Shown piece after piece: positions 12,702-24,537 of a DNA stretch of 64,000 nucleotides (the stretch's first letter is position 1; the number at the start of each line of letters is the position of its first letter). The notes under the pieces were generated by a model. It was not told where the DNA came from, ran no database searches, and saw nothing but the letters and a program-made list of their open reading frames with translations. A program made the position numbers and the translations under genes. This stretch comes from Ectocarpus siliculosus (lineage: Eukaryota; Sar; Phaeophyceae; Ectocarpales; Ectocarpaceae), in NCBI GenBank assembly GCA_000310025.1, contig FN649757.1, positions 695,286 through 759,285 of the forward strand, in the 5' to 3' direction.

Positions 12702-13019
12702 TTAGTGTTCATGTTCATACTCCGTACGGTAGAACCATCACGATGAAAAAAAGCAAGAGAAGAGAGAGAGAGAGAGTCATCCGGAACAGGAGAGAGAAGA
12801 GAGAGGAAATAGATCACACTCTTCACCCAAGGGCGACCCTGCGGGCAGGTGTAGCACAGCTCTAGTCCCCACAACGGCAAGCAGTCCGTCCGTCCCTGCA
12901 GGAAACGCCACAGCCTTCGCTCCCAAAGTTGAAGTACGGCCACAGCAGTAGTGTCATAAATACCAACGATGTGTTGCGTAGTCACTGTTAGCTTTCGTTA
13001 CAAGCAGGATGGCCACTAG

Positions 13020-13052
13020 CTGACCAGTCTAATGGTCATCGTGCTTCTCAAG
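13020..13052 (+). repeat. Single arm of the foldback element found at 51.3-51.5 kb
   Basis: Contains AATGGTCATCGTGCTTCTCAA, matching the right arm of the two palindromic elements at 51334-51517. The matching left arm is absent, so this is a fragment or solo arm. Confidence 0.6.
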
Positions 13053-13738
13053 TCACCGTTGACTTGTGCTCGTATTCTGTATTCTGTGGAGAGAAAACAA
13101 GGTGGGCCACAGACTCCGGCTAACCGAAGTAGTTAAACCCATCGCCAGTTAGGAAGGGTTGAAAATCACCCTCGCACCAAATGTTCAACACTACTAATAG
13201 CAATTTCCTAGTTTCTTCAGCATCCCCTTCGCCGAAAAGGAAAGTGGGGGAGGAGAGGCAGGCAGGTCCCAAACGGCAAAAAGTCTTCAGGTTGGCGCTT
13301 GTCAGGGTCTCTCGACCAGACAGAACGTTTCAAACCGTGTGTTGTAAGTTAGCCCCCAAACACCCCCGGTTTAAATCTCAGAATGGACCGTACAAACCTA
13401 GAAATGTACAATGGCTCCATCATCGTCTTCGCTTATGAAACAGGCATGGGCTGGAGGCAGATCGCTCCAGCTCTGTTCCTCGCGCCAAGGTTTGTACCTA
13501 CAGCTACGGTTGTGAGACAAGGCTACCACTCCATACGAAAAAACAAGAAAACACAATAGAACAATATTCCATCCGTCAGCGAGCTAGCGCCGTCAACTAT
13601 GCTACAAAATCGGACAAGCGGAGGGGCATAGACAGGCTCAAAACGGGCATACCATGGGACTGGCACTTCATCAGCCGGCTATCTCTAGCGCGGACTACGC
13701 TATGCATGAAACACACAAACATATATTTTCTGATTCCC

Positions 13739-13797
13739 ACCGCACTTGCGACTGACGTCTTTTCATTGGTCAGCCGGTTGGCGCGGTCGATGCCAGA
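13739..13797. repeat. Dispersed repeat of about 58 bp, copy 1
   Basis: ACCGCACTTGCGACTGACGT and the following TGGTCAGCCGGTTGGCGCGG match 60319-60374 with only a few differences. Both copies are followed by A-rich and then ACAC-rich sequence. No coding meaning is seen. Confidence 0.75.
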
Positions 13798-14264
13798 ATG
13801 ATAAAATAAACACACCGACACACACAAACACACGACACACGTGATCGTTGCCTGCGCCACTGGCACCTCTGGGCTTGCACTCCCTCCACCTGCAACTTGG
13901 CTGACAAAACCCTCCACCTCATACCACAGGCGGTGCCTAATGTTCACGTCGCAGACCTTCAGAACAGCACCAGCGGGCACATGTAGAGCCTTGATTCGTA
14001 CACGTATTAATACTGCGGTAGGTGGACCGCATTATGTACCGACACAATTCACTCCCCAAAGATGTCAGGTCGACCTACCGACACTATTCACTCCCCAACG
14101 ACATCAGGTCGACCGCTTTATGTACCAACAAAAACTCACCCCGAGACAAGGATATTGCAGGAATATTGCGGCGTTAACGTCTCATGAGTCACATCACATC
14201 ACATCCATTCCCCCGAAGGGGCGCCCGCCCCTCCCTCCAGTCCCCTCAGTCCCCAACCGCTAGT

Positions 14265-14526
14265 CTAGTCGACTAGAGAGGTAGGCGTGAGAGGCGACGG
14301 TAACGGTAATGATGCCGGCGGGAGCAAAGCTTCCTCGAGGCTCGAACCGACTCCATTGTCGTAGCCTCCGTCCTCAATTTCGTCTATCCAGAGAGCTGGC
14401 TTCCGTTGCACGGATCGCCCACGTTCCCGCCACCACACCCGCCACCGACTTGGCCAACCAGGGCGAAACAAACCCTTCGATATCAGACCTGGGGGGAGAA
14501 GGGGGTCGGAAGAAGGGCGCGTGTTC

Positions 14527-14592
<66 letters not shown>

Positions 14593-17500
14593 CTGTCTCT
14601 CTTTCTCTCTCTCTCTCTCTCATATTCTATCTCCTCTTGCTCTTGACAAATCAAGCCCAGCAACTGTGTTTCAAGCATTGTATGAAACGTTCCATCTGTA
14701 CGAGCCGCTGTGGCGCAACCCAAAGTAGTAGTACCCGGCGCAGATGGACGGGGGGGCTCTGTAGCACGAAATAGTGGAAGAACTCCCTGCGCCTATTCCT
14801 CCAAAATAAACCCATGCCTGGCGCAATTGGCCACGCATCACAGCCGCAAACCCAACTACAGCAATATATTTCCCTGGTTAAGATAGGAAAAGACAAGACA
14901 GCACCGTCTGCACAAACAAGGCCGTTCGTCCTGTCCACGTGAAAAAGAAGAAGGCCGGTGAAGCGGCGTGACTCAGCAGTACAGTCCATCGAACATTAAT
15001 ACTGAAGCTCCATGTTGCTCTGAATATCGAATGAAGGGTCCCTGCGAATATAAATATTGAAGCTGTCCCATGTTGCTCTGAATAGCGAATGAAGGGTGTC
15101 CGGTATTACACGCGGACGACCACGACTAACTGCTGCCACGTAAAGCACACCTCTGAATGCACCCGCAGCGGGGCTAGCTAGCGCTAGTTACAGAGCCACT
15201 TACCCCTGATGTCGCCCCACGATACAGGGAGCACCCCGTACTCCAGCGCGCTCTGCTGCACAGCCCGAGCTAGGCCGAAGAAGAGGCATGTCCACAGCAG
15301 CCACAATGCGATAATCAACAAGGTTAGGTGTAGCCCTCGCCTCTCGCCCCTGGATGAAAACGTTCAAACAAGCAGATCAGGGGGGGGGGGGGTCACCTCA
15401 CACCAGTGGCGTTCGCGAGGAAACTACCATATACGACACAAGATAACACACTCCATAGACCGATTTTCAAAGCTCGATTTATCGACAGCAGAGAGAGTCA
15501 CGGCGCCAACAACGGCGTCGTTGAATCCGCCTTGTAGAGAGCTTTCCGAAAATGTATCGTTTCGTTTATGCATCCTCTTCGTCGTGGCGTAATCGAGCTT
15601 TGAAAATTGGTCCAGGGTGTGTGCTACCTTGTGTCGTATACGGTAACGTTGGTAAGGGGGTACTGTACTAGGTGGGGTTGGGTGGGGGGTAGGGTCAGCG
15701 ATATGGAAACGAACTCCCCCTTTCTCTATTTCGTAGATTACGTAGATTAATATTCAAGAGTGTTCACGAAGGCCGTCCCCTTACAGGACAAGGAAGACTT
15801 CCAATTAGGCGATCATCTAGACATGCACGCGGGTTTTGATGGTTTTGACGTTTTTCGTGTTTTTGATGGTTTTGATGGCTTTGATCGGAGGGGGATCCGC
15901 TGTTGGGATGCAGCGACGTGCCACGAACATACGTGCCATGCACTATTTACTCCGGCCTCCCATGCAGGAACCATGGTAATCTTTTATCCGGTCGGCCGGC
16001 CACGCGATCAACGCTGATGCCATCCCCGCGTGTGGATGCCGTTGATATGCTTATATGTGTCATGAGATTTGTGCTGGACGTACATACATACGGCGATTTT
16101 ACAAACCTGTACGGTACGTTATACTCACGAAACCAACGGTACACACTCACGTTTATTTTTTTGGACACACCACAAGAAAAAGAAGAAAAAAAAATGCAAC
16201 TGTGCGACTGAGCCGAGACTCGAATCCAAACCCACCCGGCAAAAGGCTGCCAAGATACCAACTGAACACAGCACATAGGAGAGACAAGAAAGAAACAAAA
16301 AAGGAGGAGAGACACGAAACAAACAAGGAGGAGGGCGTCGTGCCCGTGTCAGCCAGCCAGCCACTCGCCCGTCTGGTCCTCTCACCTGCAGGCATCGCTG
16401 ACCCCACCTAGCACCCTCCCCGCCCGCAGCAACCCCCCCAGCCCCCTTGCGGCGGGACCGACAACTGACTCCGAACCCCTCAAGAAGGCGCTGCCACCGG
16501 ACGCCGCTTCCCCGGCGACGCAATGCGGCGCGAGCGCATCCTTGGCCCATCCGATGAGGGTCGGGGAAGGGACATCGCCGAGAGCGTGCATGACGATGGA
16601 GTTGACGGCGATGGCGAGCGGGCGGAGGTGTCTCGGCGATGAGAGCATGACCGCGAGGTTGGAGTGTGAGGCCGTAGCGAAGAGGAGGGCCCCCCCGAAG
16701 AAGAAGAAGAAGAGGAACGGGATCAGGGACGACTGCACCGTAGATGCCACCAGAAGGACTGGGGGGGGGGGGGGGGGGGGGGGGGGGGTGGTTTTTGCCT
16801 TCTCNNNNNNNNNNNNNNNNNNNNNNNNNNNNNNNNNNNNNNNNNNNNNNNNNNNNNNNNNNNNNNNNNNNNNNNNNNNNNNNNNNNNNNNNNNNNNNNN
16901 NNNNGGGGGGGGGGTGGGGGGGGGGGGGGCGGTAGACGTTGCGCGTGAGGGGGAACAATATAAAAAAAAATGAAAAGAGGAACGAGCACGGTTCTTGGAT
17001 TTAGCAACCGAAACCAAACCATTTCAGCGCTGACTGGGTCGAATGCTTGGCTTTCGGTCGCTACAAAAATTCCTTCGGTTGCTTGACGTTGCGCGCGAGG
17101 GGGAATTATTAAAAAAAACAAGTGTAGATGGGAACGAGCGCGGGTCTTTGGATTTAGCAACCGAAACCAAACCATTTTAGATTAGTCAGCGCTGACTGGG
17201 TCGAATGCTTGACTTTCGGTCGCTACAAAAGTTCCTTCGGTTGTTTTAGTACATACACACCATCAGCTGCAAAGGTGGCGTATCAACTGCACGCTTCCCC
17301 CTTTCAGGAGCTACTAGGCAAAAACGTTCAACGGGCATCATCCCGCTGTACATAGATACGGCATCAACCTCTGGGTGACCTCGGCCACCAACACGGCGTG
17401 GACACACGACGGCGCCTTAAACTTGGCGCCGTACACACCAGGGGGTGCGGTGAACAAACAAACAACCCTTGCCGTACGGTCCGGGCGCTCGAAGAATCGC

Positions 17501-20500
17501 GAACGCTAACAGGCTGAGTAAAGCAGTAGACGCATGTTTCTAACAACAACAAAAAAACACGAAGCCCTGCTAGGTCACACGGCACTACGAATCCATTACT
17601 ACCCAGTTGACGTCCCCGAGATGAAGTCGTAGTCGTTCAGTTTCAAAAAAAAAAAAAAAACTTTCCAAAAATGTTCCTCCGTCGCGCGAGAGCGAGTTTC
17701 TCTTTACCAAGTAACCCTATACCTTACTGCTCACCGGTGGCCACGCACATGAGCGCGGTCGCCTGCGACAGGACCATGGCCAGCTTCCTCTCGTCCCCCA
17801 GCCTCCCCTCCGGGTCCGCCGCGTCGATGAGCGCACCGCCGGCGGGCGTGCCGACCAACCCCGCGGCGCAGATGACGCACCCGAAGGTAGCCGCCGCGGC
17901 GCTCTCCGAGGGCAGGAACTCTAGGCTAGTCACGATCGAGGTGCAGAAGGTCGACATGCCGACAGAGACCGCCGCCGTCGCCGCCGACCCGAGAACGACG
18001 AGGCAGAAAACCGGTCGGTCCGCGACCTCGAGCACGTCTTGCAGCGCGAAGACGCTACTAGTGGTGGCGGTGGTGGTAGGTTGCGGGATTCTTCTTCTTC
18101 TTTTTCTTCCTGCTGCTGCTGTCGTTCCGATCGAGTCTTCTCCCGGAGAGCAGCACGGAGATTGTCCGCTGTTCAGGGACCCCAGGAGGCGCACCGTCGG
18201 ATCGTGACCCTCCCCCCCTATAGAAGCGCCTCCTTCTCCTTCTCCTCCTCCTCCTCCTCCTCCTCCTCCGGGCGGGGAAACCACCACGAGACCCCCCCCG
18301 GAAATGCCATCGACCTCCTCGGGATAATGTCTCTGCGATCCCCCCCTCGACATCTCGGCCGTGTCTTCTTCTTCTACCCACGTTTTATCTCTTTCGCCCG
18401 CCCACCCGCCTGGTTCGTGCTCCAACAAGCCCCAGGAGGATGACGAGCCCTCGCCTTCCCCGCTGCTGTCGCCGCCGCCGTCCCCCCCCCCTGCGCCATC
18501 ACAAACACCAAGAAGGCGCTTCTTTTCTCTGTCCGGGCGTCTACGAAGGTCTCCCTCGGGAGAAGGCGTCGCCACGGACGATGAAACCGCCGACGACGAC
18601 CCCTCTGCCCTCGCCGGCGAACCGTAACCCTGCTCCACCTTGGGCGACTCAGCCATACCGCTGCTCTCCCCATCCTTAGGGCTGCCGCTAAGGTTTCCGG
18701 TGGTGTCCGTGGTAGGGGTTGCGGTGGAGCCGGGGGGGGCGCCGTAATCGGAGGCGTTGGAGACGGCCATGGCGCGGTCGCGGGGGACGAGGGAGCACGC
18801 CATCGCCAGCGGGGCCATGAAGAACGCCTCGAAGTAGAACGCCCAGGGCCAGCTGAGCCGAGATGGAGGTGTACCGAGCGAGGGCGGGTGGAGGTACGGG
18901 GGGGGGGGGGCGTGGCATTCGCAAGGGATTGATTGGGTGGTGTGAACGAAGGGGAACACGAACTGGACAGCAGTATTTCGGGGTCATAAGAGGGGAGACC
19001 CAGCGACACAAGCAACCAAGGGCTGTGTGCAGGATTCCAACAAAGCAATGACGGAAGCGCTTCTGAGCGAAGCCAGGACAAACAGCAACAGTCGAGCACG
19101 CCGCCGACGCTGCGATACAAGCAGCCGAGACCAACTTCACTGGATAATCAACCAATCACAATCACCCCCAGCACCACAACCAATAGCCCTTGGTTCTGTA
19201 CAGGAAAGGGGTCATTTACCGGTTGTAGTCGTAAAGCCAACTCTGCTGCGAGTCGTTCGTAATTTTTTACCACCAGAGTGCCCTTGCGGCTTCAGCAGCA
19301 GCAAGGCCAACTCTGCCGCGCGAAAAATCCACCAGGTGCACGCATTCCGTGCTTACCCTAAACAAGAGTTTGCCAAGGCGCTGCCGTAGACGTATCCGAT
19401 GCCGGCCCCCACGGGCTGTGCGGTGTAGAAGAGGGCGAGCCACAGTCCCCGTTCCCCAGGGGGGGCCGTGTCCGTGATAAGCGGCGGAACTACGGTGACG
19501 AAGCTCGCCTCGCCCACGCCCGACAGCAGCCTGCCATGTGGTAAGGTGAGGCGTAACAAGGAAATAATTGGGAAGGTAGAGGTGCAGCAGTGTGAGGTAA
19601 GACAGCAAGAGTTGGGAAGATAGAGGGGGAAAAGCGTAACGTAGGGCGTAGAAAATAAGAGTTGGGAAGATTGAGGGGCAGCAGCGAAACGTAAGGCGTA
19701 GCAAGCGTTGGGAAGATGGAGGGACAGTAGCGGGAGATCGGTGAGGGGAAGATCGCGTGGAGAACGTGTGGCTTGTGGCAGCAAGCCATCCTGTGAGCGT
19801 AGTTCTTTCCCCACTAGATCGAAAAAGAACGACCGACTTCGGTTAGAGAGTCTTAAGACTTTCGCAGAGCACCAAATAATGCATCGGATTGGCGGGATTT
19901 CAATGCAGGCAAGGCCCTCCGACCGTTTATCGGGTTTCCTCAATAGCGCCCGGCGCTACCTGTGGTGAAAAACTTTGCAATAAAAGAGCAAAAACGTTCT
20001 TTATATATAGCCCAATCGGAGTAATAGACGAAGTATACATGGTCACAGGCAAAATCCAACAAAAGGTGCTTACTCCGCAGTGTTTTCACTACGCATGGGT
20101 GGGCTCATCCGCAAAAAGGCGCCAGCGAACGCACCTAGTGTGTCGTGTTGTGTTTTTTTCGTCCTATCTATTATGGCGACAGCTCCCCTATTTTTCGTGG
20201 TGAGACGTGTACTACTACTTGAGTGTATGTAGAGTACTACACTCTTCAGCGTATTTTTCCGTACAACTACAGCCATCCAGGGTCACACAGGATGGGGTTA
20301 ACACGTAAACAGCGGGGCTTTCTTCCTCATAGACCCAGAAAAACAAAAAACAAACTGGTCAAAAGCGTGTGCACTGCCTACCTAGCCATAAGGAGGACCG
20401 CGTAGCTCCCCAAGGGCTTCGCCACGCCGGCGAACACCGCTGCCCCGCACCACATCCCTAGGCCGGCGGCCATGAGGCTGAACGGGCTCCGTCGCCTCGC

Positions 20501-22792
20501 GAGACTCGGGAAGACGAAGCACGCCGCGCTGAAACCTGCACCACAATCGTCGTCAAGTCGTCGTCAAGAAAAGGGGGGACAAGGGTTAGGGTTAGGGTTA
20601 GGGTTAGGGTTAGGGTTAGGGTTAGGGTTAGGGTTAGGGTTGGTTAGGGTTAGGGTTGGTTAGGGTTAGGGTTAGGGTTGGTTGGGGTTAGGGTTAGGGT
20701 TGGTTAGGGTTAGGGTTAGGGTTAGGGCTAGGGTTGTTTTGCTGCGGAAAGCTAGGTGCGCTAAATGGTTGGACCTGTCATGCGACGATTGGAATCGAAG
20801 ACTTCAAGAACAAAAAAACATTGGTGTGGTACGCAACGGGCGAGAAAAAGGTAAAAGTGTAAAAGAGCGTAGCAAGGCGTGATTCTTTCTCTGTCTGCGT
20901 CGGAGCCGACGGCGTAGCAACCGACATGGGCGACATGGCCGTGCCAAGCACCAACATCGCTACTAACGTCAGCTCTGTGACGAGTGTTTCTGCATCGCTC
21001 ACTCCGCCAGAATTACCACGGAGACGACGACAAGGGGTAAAATTGGCACAGTTTAGTACTGCAGTCGGTGTTAGTACGTATGTTAGGCGCGATACCAAAG
21101 AGCGGTGCTTGGCCCTTTGACGAGAAAATAAAGTTCTAGGAAACTTCCCGTAAGTAACAGCAGTTTAAAACCCGAGGATCCATGACGGCGGGAAAATTAT
21201 TGTATATCCCGACGGATAAAGCGCTTCCTTTCGAAGCTACTGGGTGCCGGTTCGACTGTGTAGCGCGTTAACGTCCTAGGTTGCTGCTGTACCGTATAGA
21301 CTATGTCACGGCGCAAGAGCGGTGAGGTCTAGGTTGTAGGGCTATTGCTGCAGGGCTACGTTGCTGTGCACCGTTAGCGCTAGGTTGCTGTACGGTGAAA
21401 GGCTAGAGTGGCACTACTGGAGGTGTGCACAACAGAACCAGAACAATAACGAGATTGTTCCGGGAACCTCACTCATCGACGAATGGGCAAGCACTACTGA
21501 CACCAAAGAGGCCGTGATTGGTTTTTGACAGAACAACGTCTAAGCACAGAGGTACAGCGGTACCACCTATAATAACAGGTCTTCCAAAAACGATGTTGAA
21601 TATTTTCTCTGCCATGCTTGTCCTGGCGTGCCGCACCTAAGATGAAACCGCTCTGCAGGATCCCGAGAAACACGTCTGGCCGATCGGTGTGTAAGGTTTT
21701 CTGGATGAACCCGTTGAACTCCTCGCTGCCTCCGGGAATAACCTGTCAAAGTCACAGTCGCCATCATGTCGACACGCAGACACACAATTCGTTCGACACT
21801 CTGAAGAAGAAGATGAAAAAAAAACATCCTGCAAAACCAATAACATGACACGGCACATGTGGCGCGGTTAATGGTGTGTACATGCACGGGGCGTAGATAC
21901 CCCCAATCGGAACCTTGACGCCGAAAAATCAGTTACCTGCAGTACCTCAGGCTGCGTGCAATGGTGCATGCTTATGTGGTGGGGGTTAGACTACGGTTTT
22001 GTCTGAAGATCTAAGCTGTAGTTACGCGTACATAGCCCCAAACATATCACGCACGGGGTTGACCAAAATTGAACCGTTCATCGTGCAACTCAATACTGTA
22101 TCTCAATATCAATATATTACTTCAGGGGATCGATTTTGGCGCGGGCCCTAATCCTACAATGTACTTACCATCTGTTGATGCAGATAAACCGAATATATAG
22201 ATAACATGTCTGACACTACGCATCCGAGAAAGCGCGGGGGAAGTTCAGAACGCAACCTGCTCTATCTCTGGAACAATGCCAGCCGAGCGATGAGACTTGT
22301 GTATCCGTAATATGTTGCGGTCCGATGACAAGCGTACAGTATCGTGTGGAAGAACATATCGAACTATACCTCCTTGTTAACTACACAAGCAGACTTTTGA
22401 AGCGCATGTTGTACTGTAGTAACACATGAGGATTTGGTCCACATAACGAGAGCTCTCGACACAAGAAGCGCCCGTTATTAGAGTGTGGAGGTCAGGCTAC
22501 AGAAGCCAAAGCCACCGCAGTCGCTCACCCCGCGATCGAGGTAGTTGACCAGGTTCACCACTGCCAAAAGCGTGAACAGTCTTCTCCCTCGCAGAGAATC
22601 CCTCGCCTCCTGGACCCACCCTGCGCACTGCTCCATCTTCCTGCCTACAGCGGTTGTAGCTCTCTCCGTATCGCTGCTGCTAACGGCGGTGGAGGAAGGA
22701 GTCATCCCGCACTTGAAGTCAAATGACTCTTCGTGGAACTCGCTCTCCGGTACTGGTGTAGTTCGTGAATCGAGGCCATCACCACACCGCAT
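14265..22792 (-). CDS. Spinster-family MFS transporter (SPNS-like)
   Basis: Model on the minus strand: 22792-22529, 21742-21637, 20535-20382, 19530-19357, 18852-17735, 16758-16386, 15349-15204, 14395-14265. Phases are 0,1,2,2,1,2,1 and all junctions close, giving about 821 aa. Family hallmarks appear in order. TM1 has NLVNYLDRG. Then come VIPGGSEEFNGFIQKT and ILQSGFILG, a loop/TM with LARRRSPFSLMAAGLG, then LLSGVGEASFVTVVPPLITD and FYTAQPVGAGIGYVYGSALA, then GWPWAFYFEAFFMAPLA. The C-terminal half has RPLAIAVNSIVMHALGDVPS and PTLIGWAKDAL, then a last TM (LLIIALWLLWTCLFFGLA). Spinsters are proton-linked transporters of sphingosine-1-phosphate or lysophospholipids in endolysosomal or plasma membranes; the substrate here is unknown. 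Residues about 260-495 form an acidic/Gly/Ser-rich insertion between TM6 and TM7. The exon-6 acceptor uses a C-tract beside an assembly gap. The start is the first ATG (22792); later ATGs are possible. Confidence 0.88.
14529..14621. repeat. (CT)n microsatellite
   Basis: About 30 uninterrupted CT units followed by an imperfect CT-rich tail, in the last intron of the Spinster gene. It reads as poly(Arg-Glu) or poly(Ser-Leu) in open frames, which are artefacts. Confidence 0.95.
15424..15645. mobile_element. MITE of the CGACTTTCAAAGCTCG family, full-length copy
   Basis: The left end runs TACCATATACGACACAAG, then ATAACACACTCCATAGACCG, then ATTTTCAAAGCTCGATTTA. The right end, on the minus strand, runs TACCGTATACGACACAAG, then GTAGCACACACCCTGGACCA, then ATTTTCAAAGCTCGATTAC. 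The TIRs are about 57 bp and roughly four fifths identical, around an interior of about 100 bp. It sits inside intron 6 of the Spinster gene. A related element is at 29666-30045 and a fragment at 35468-35503. There is no transposase and no target duplication I could fix. Confidence 0.75.
16805..16904. other. Assembly gap (100 N)
   Basis: Exactly 100 N bounded by long G runs (C runs on the gene strand). It falls in intron 5 of the Spinster gene, about 45 bp upstream of the exon-6 acceptor. The poly-G probably broke the assembly, and no coding sequence need be missing. Confidence 0.95.
16934..17246. repeat. Tandem duplication of about 155 bp with inverted ends
   Basis: Two units (about 16934-17084 and 17085-17246) share GACGTTGCGCG, AACGAGC, TTTAGCAACCGAAACCAAACC, GCGCTGACTGGGTCGAATGC and TTCCTTCGGTTG. 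Within each unit, AGCAACCGAA and TTCGGTTG are complementary and about 80 bp apart, so each unit can fold. It lies in intron 5 of the Spinster gene. Confidence 0.8.
20583..20736 (+). repeat. Interstitial telomere-type array (TTAGGG)n
   Basis: Ten or more perfect GGGTTA units, then interrupted units with GGTTGGTTAGGG variants, within intron 3 of the Spinster gene. TTAGGG is the telomere repeat reported for brown algae. Because genes continue on both sides, this is an internal array and not a chromosome end. Confidence 0.95.
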
Positions 22793-24237
22793 GGAAACGG
22801 GGTAGGAGCAACTGCTGTGCTGCCGAGGAGGGCCAAGGCTTGCACTTTCCCAGCCTCTTGGGAAATGATGCTTCGCCCGCACCCAGCTAACCGCCTAATG
22901 GATGAGTATCAGACAGAGCCGGTGTTGTGCGGCGGAATTAAAATCTTGGCCGCTTTGGCTTCTGGTCGCCTGCTGTCTGCGATACCCTGCCTAGAGTCCG
23001 GAGGCGTTTCTTCAAGGAATGAATGCTAAAATCCAGCCCAGTAGAGGAGGGATGAACACCGGATCTATCCCTAGCGGTGTGCAGCCTCAGTGGGCAGCTT
23101 GAAGACAGCCTGCAGCGATGCGGTGATGCTCGTCGAAGCCCCCGCACGATGGGACGACGGGGGTAGTGAATTATTTGTCTGCGTGGCCGCTTGCCGCCCC
23201 CCCGCCCGCCGCCCATGCTGTCTGGTCGTCGCTAGCAGTAGAAATCTATCTCCCTGTAGTCTAGCCTTGCAGCGTCTCACTCGCGTCTGCTCGGCGCACC
23301 TCGCGAAAGAGAGTGAGGTGAGTCGTGGTGCTGAGGACGAAGTTTGAACGGTGGGCATACCGCAGTAAACCGTTGCGTGGACTGCCTTAGACAGCGGCTG
23401 CCGCAAGTTTTGAGAGATGCCAATTTTTGTTGTGTATGTATGCAGTGGGTGCATGTTGCTGCGGCGAGCTCCTGTAGCAGCGTGTAGGACAGGCTCAGCT
23501 CTGAGGAGATATAGAGGGAACTTTGCCTTCTTGCATCGACTCTGCACGCCTTTTGTCGCATTGCACTCCTGGTGCTACGCATTCGTGCCCGCTAGTATTA
23601 GTACCCGCGGCCGGTGTCCCCCCCAAAAGGGTTATTACGCCGCATTTCACTCATCTTCACCTTCTTGCCCTGCTCTGCTGGCTGTTTAGCAGCGGTTGTG
23701 CGGCGGTGGTGCTATGTGCTATGGCCGTCAAGCGTGACGTACCGTAGACTTCCAGCGGCTAGTGTGGATGAAACTTGCACTTTGACATCCGCGGTGGGAT
23801 CATGTCCGAAATAAACCTGGTCGATGCATGTTACCTGCCTACAAGCAGTGTATATTTGTGTCACAGCAGCAGTCTTGGACCAAGAAGATCGCCGCGATTG
23901 GCTGGGTGAGACGGAGGGATCGTGTGTGGCTGCAGTAATCGTGAGGCTCCACGCTCTAGACTCCAGACCACTTGGCGGTCCGTCGGTAGCAGGCAGTTCC
24001 CTGCCACTGCCCTGACAAATTACCGTTGGCTGCTGTTACTTTCTAGATGCACACCGCAGGACATTGCTCCTTGCCTCTCCGCATGGACATATTCCGTGGT
24101 GTACTGCATACGACGAAGCACGTTATTTTGCTGTGTGCCATAGCAGCTGCTGTGTAGATGCAAACCTACGTGCGTTGATGGTTGTTGGCGACCCCCCCCC
24201 CCAGCGGCGCCGAGGCAGGAGCCACCATCCCGTCGCC
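22793..24237. other. Divergent promoter region (Spinster / RPC3)
   Basis: Head-to-head spacer of about 1.4 kb between the ATG at 22792 (minus) and the ATG at 24238 (plus). It should hold both promoters and 5' UTRs. No TATA box could be assigned with confidence. Short open frames on both strands have no recognisable content. Confidence 0.5.
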
Positions 24238-24506
24238 ATGGCCTTTCTTTTGGAGAGCCAGATGCCGCTCGTTGCGCTCGAGAGCTCGAGGCGGAAGCTG
24301 GTGCTGAGCGTCATCGAGGAGTACCACGGGCCCATCGTTTCGGTGAGTTATTGTAAAGGTTAAGGGTTTCCAAGTTTGAAGACTAAAATGTAAGTGTTCC
24401 GATTCGAAGGCCTTGCCAACACGTTCAGATTGCTGTTGTAGTTGTTGTTGTTGTTCTTGCTGTTGTTGTTTGTGTTTCGAGTGAACGGCATTGCCAACGC
24501 ATCCAC

Positions 24507-24537
<31 letters not shown>

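Larger units (their letters stand above)
9129..14264. other. Gene-poor spacer between convergent genes
   Basis: This lies between the stop of the NPxF-motif gene (plus) and the stop of the Spinster gene (minus), so both 3' UTRs should start here. It is rich in T runs and short duplications, for example two copies of an 18-bp word at 11482-11518 and a duplicated GCCGCTGCTGCTAGTCTAT at about 11380-11410. A strong plus-strand acceptor-like site (TTTCTGCTTTGCAG, ending 11231) opens a frame to 11544. I could not attach that frame to a protein and it may mark a spliced 3' UTR. A small ATG-initiated frame at 13181-13438 is basic but featureless. Listed repeats and a MITE account for part of the rest. 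Confidence 0.45.

Noticed and set aside
12426-12746. Phe-rich open frame on the plus strand
   Set aside because: It is almost coextensive with an A/T-rich MITE and is explained by its composition.
14309-14774. Long Ser/Leu or Arg/Glu frames
   Set aside because: Produced by the (CT)n microsatellite; the real coding exon here is on the minus strand (14395-14265).
16125-17175. Frames running through the N gap with proline or glycine runs
   Set aside because: Continuous only because N and homopolymers hold no stops; only 16758-16386 (minus) is coding.
20472-20882. Gly-Leu/Val-Arg repeat protein
   Set aside because: Translation of the interstitial TTAGGG array; the true exon here is on the other strand.
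22793-24237. Small frames such as those at 23417-23814
   Set aside because: They lie in the divergent promoter, are Cys/Ser-rich without domains, and several overlap.
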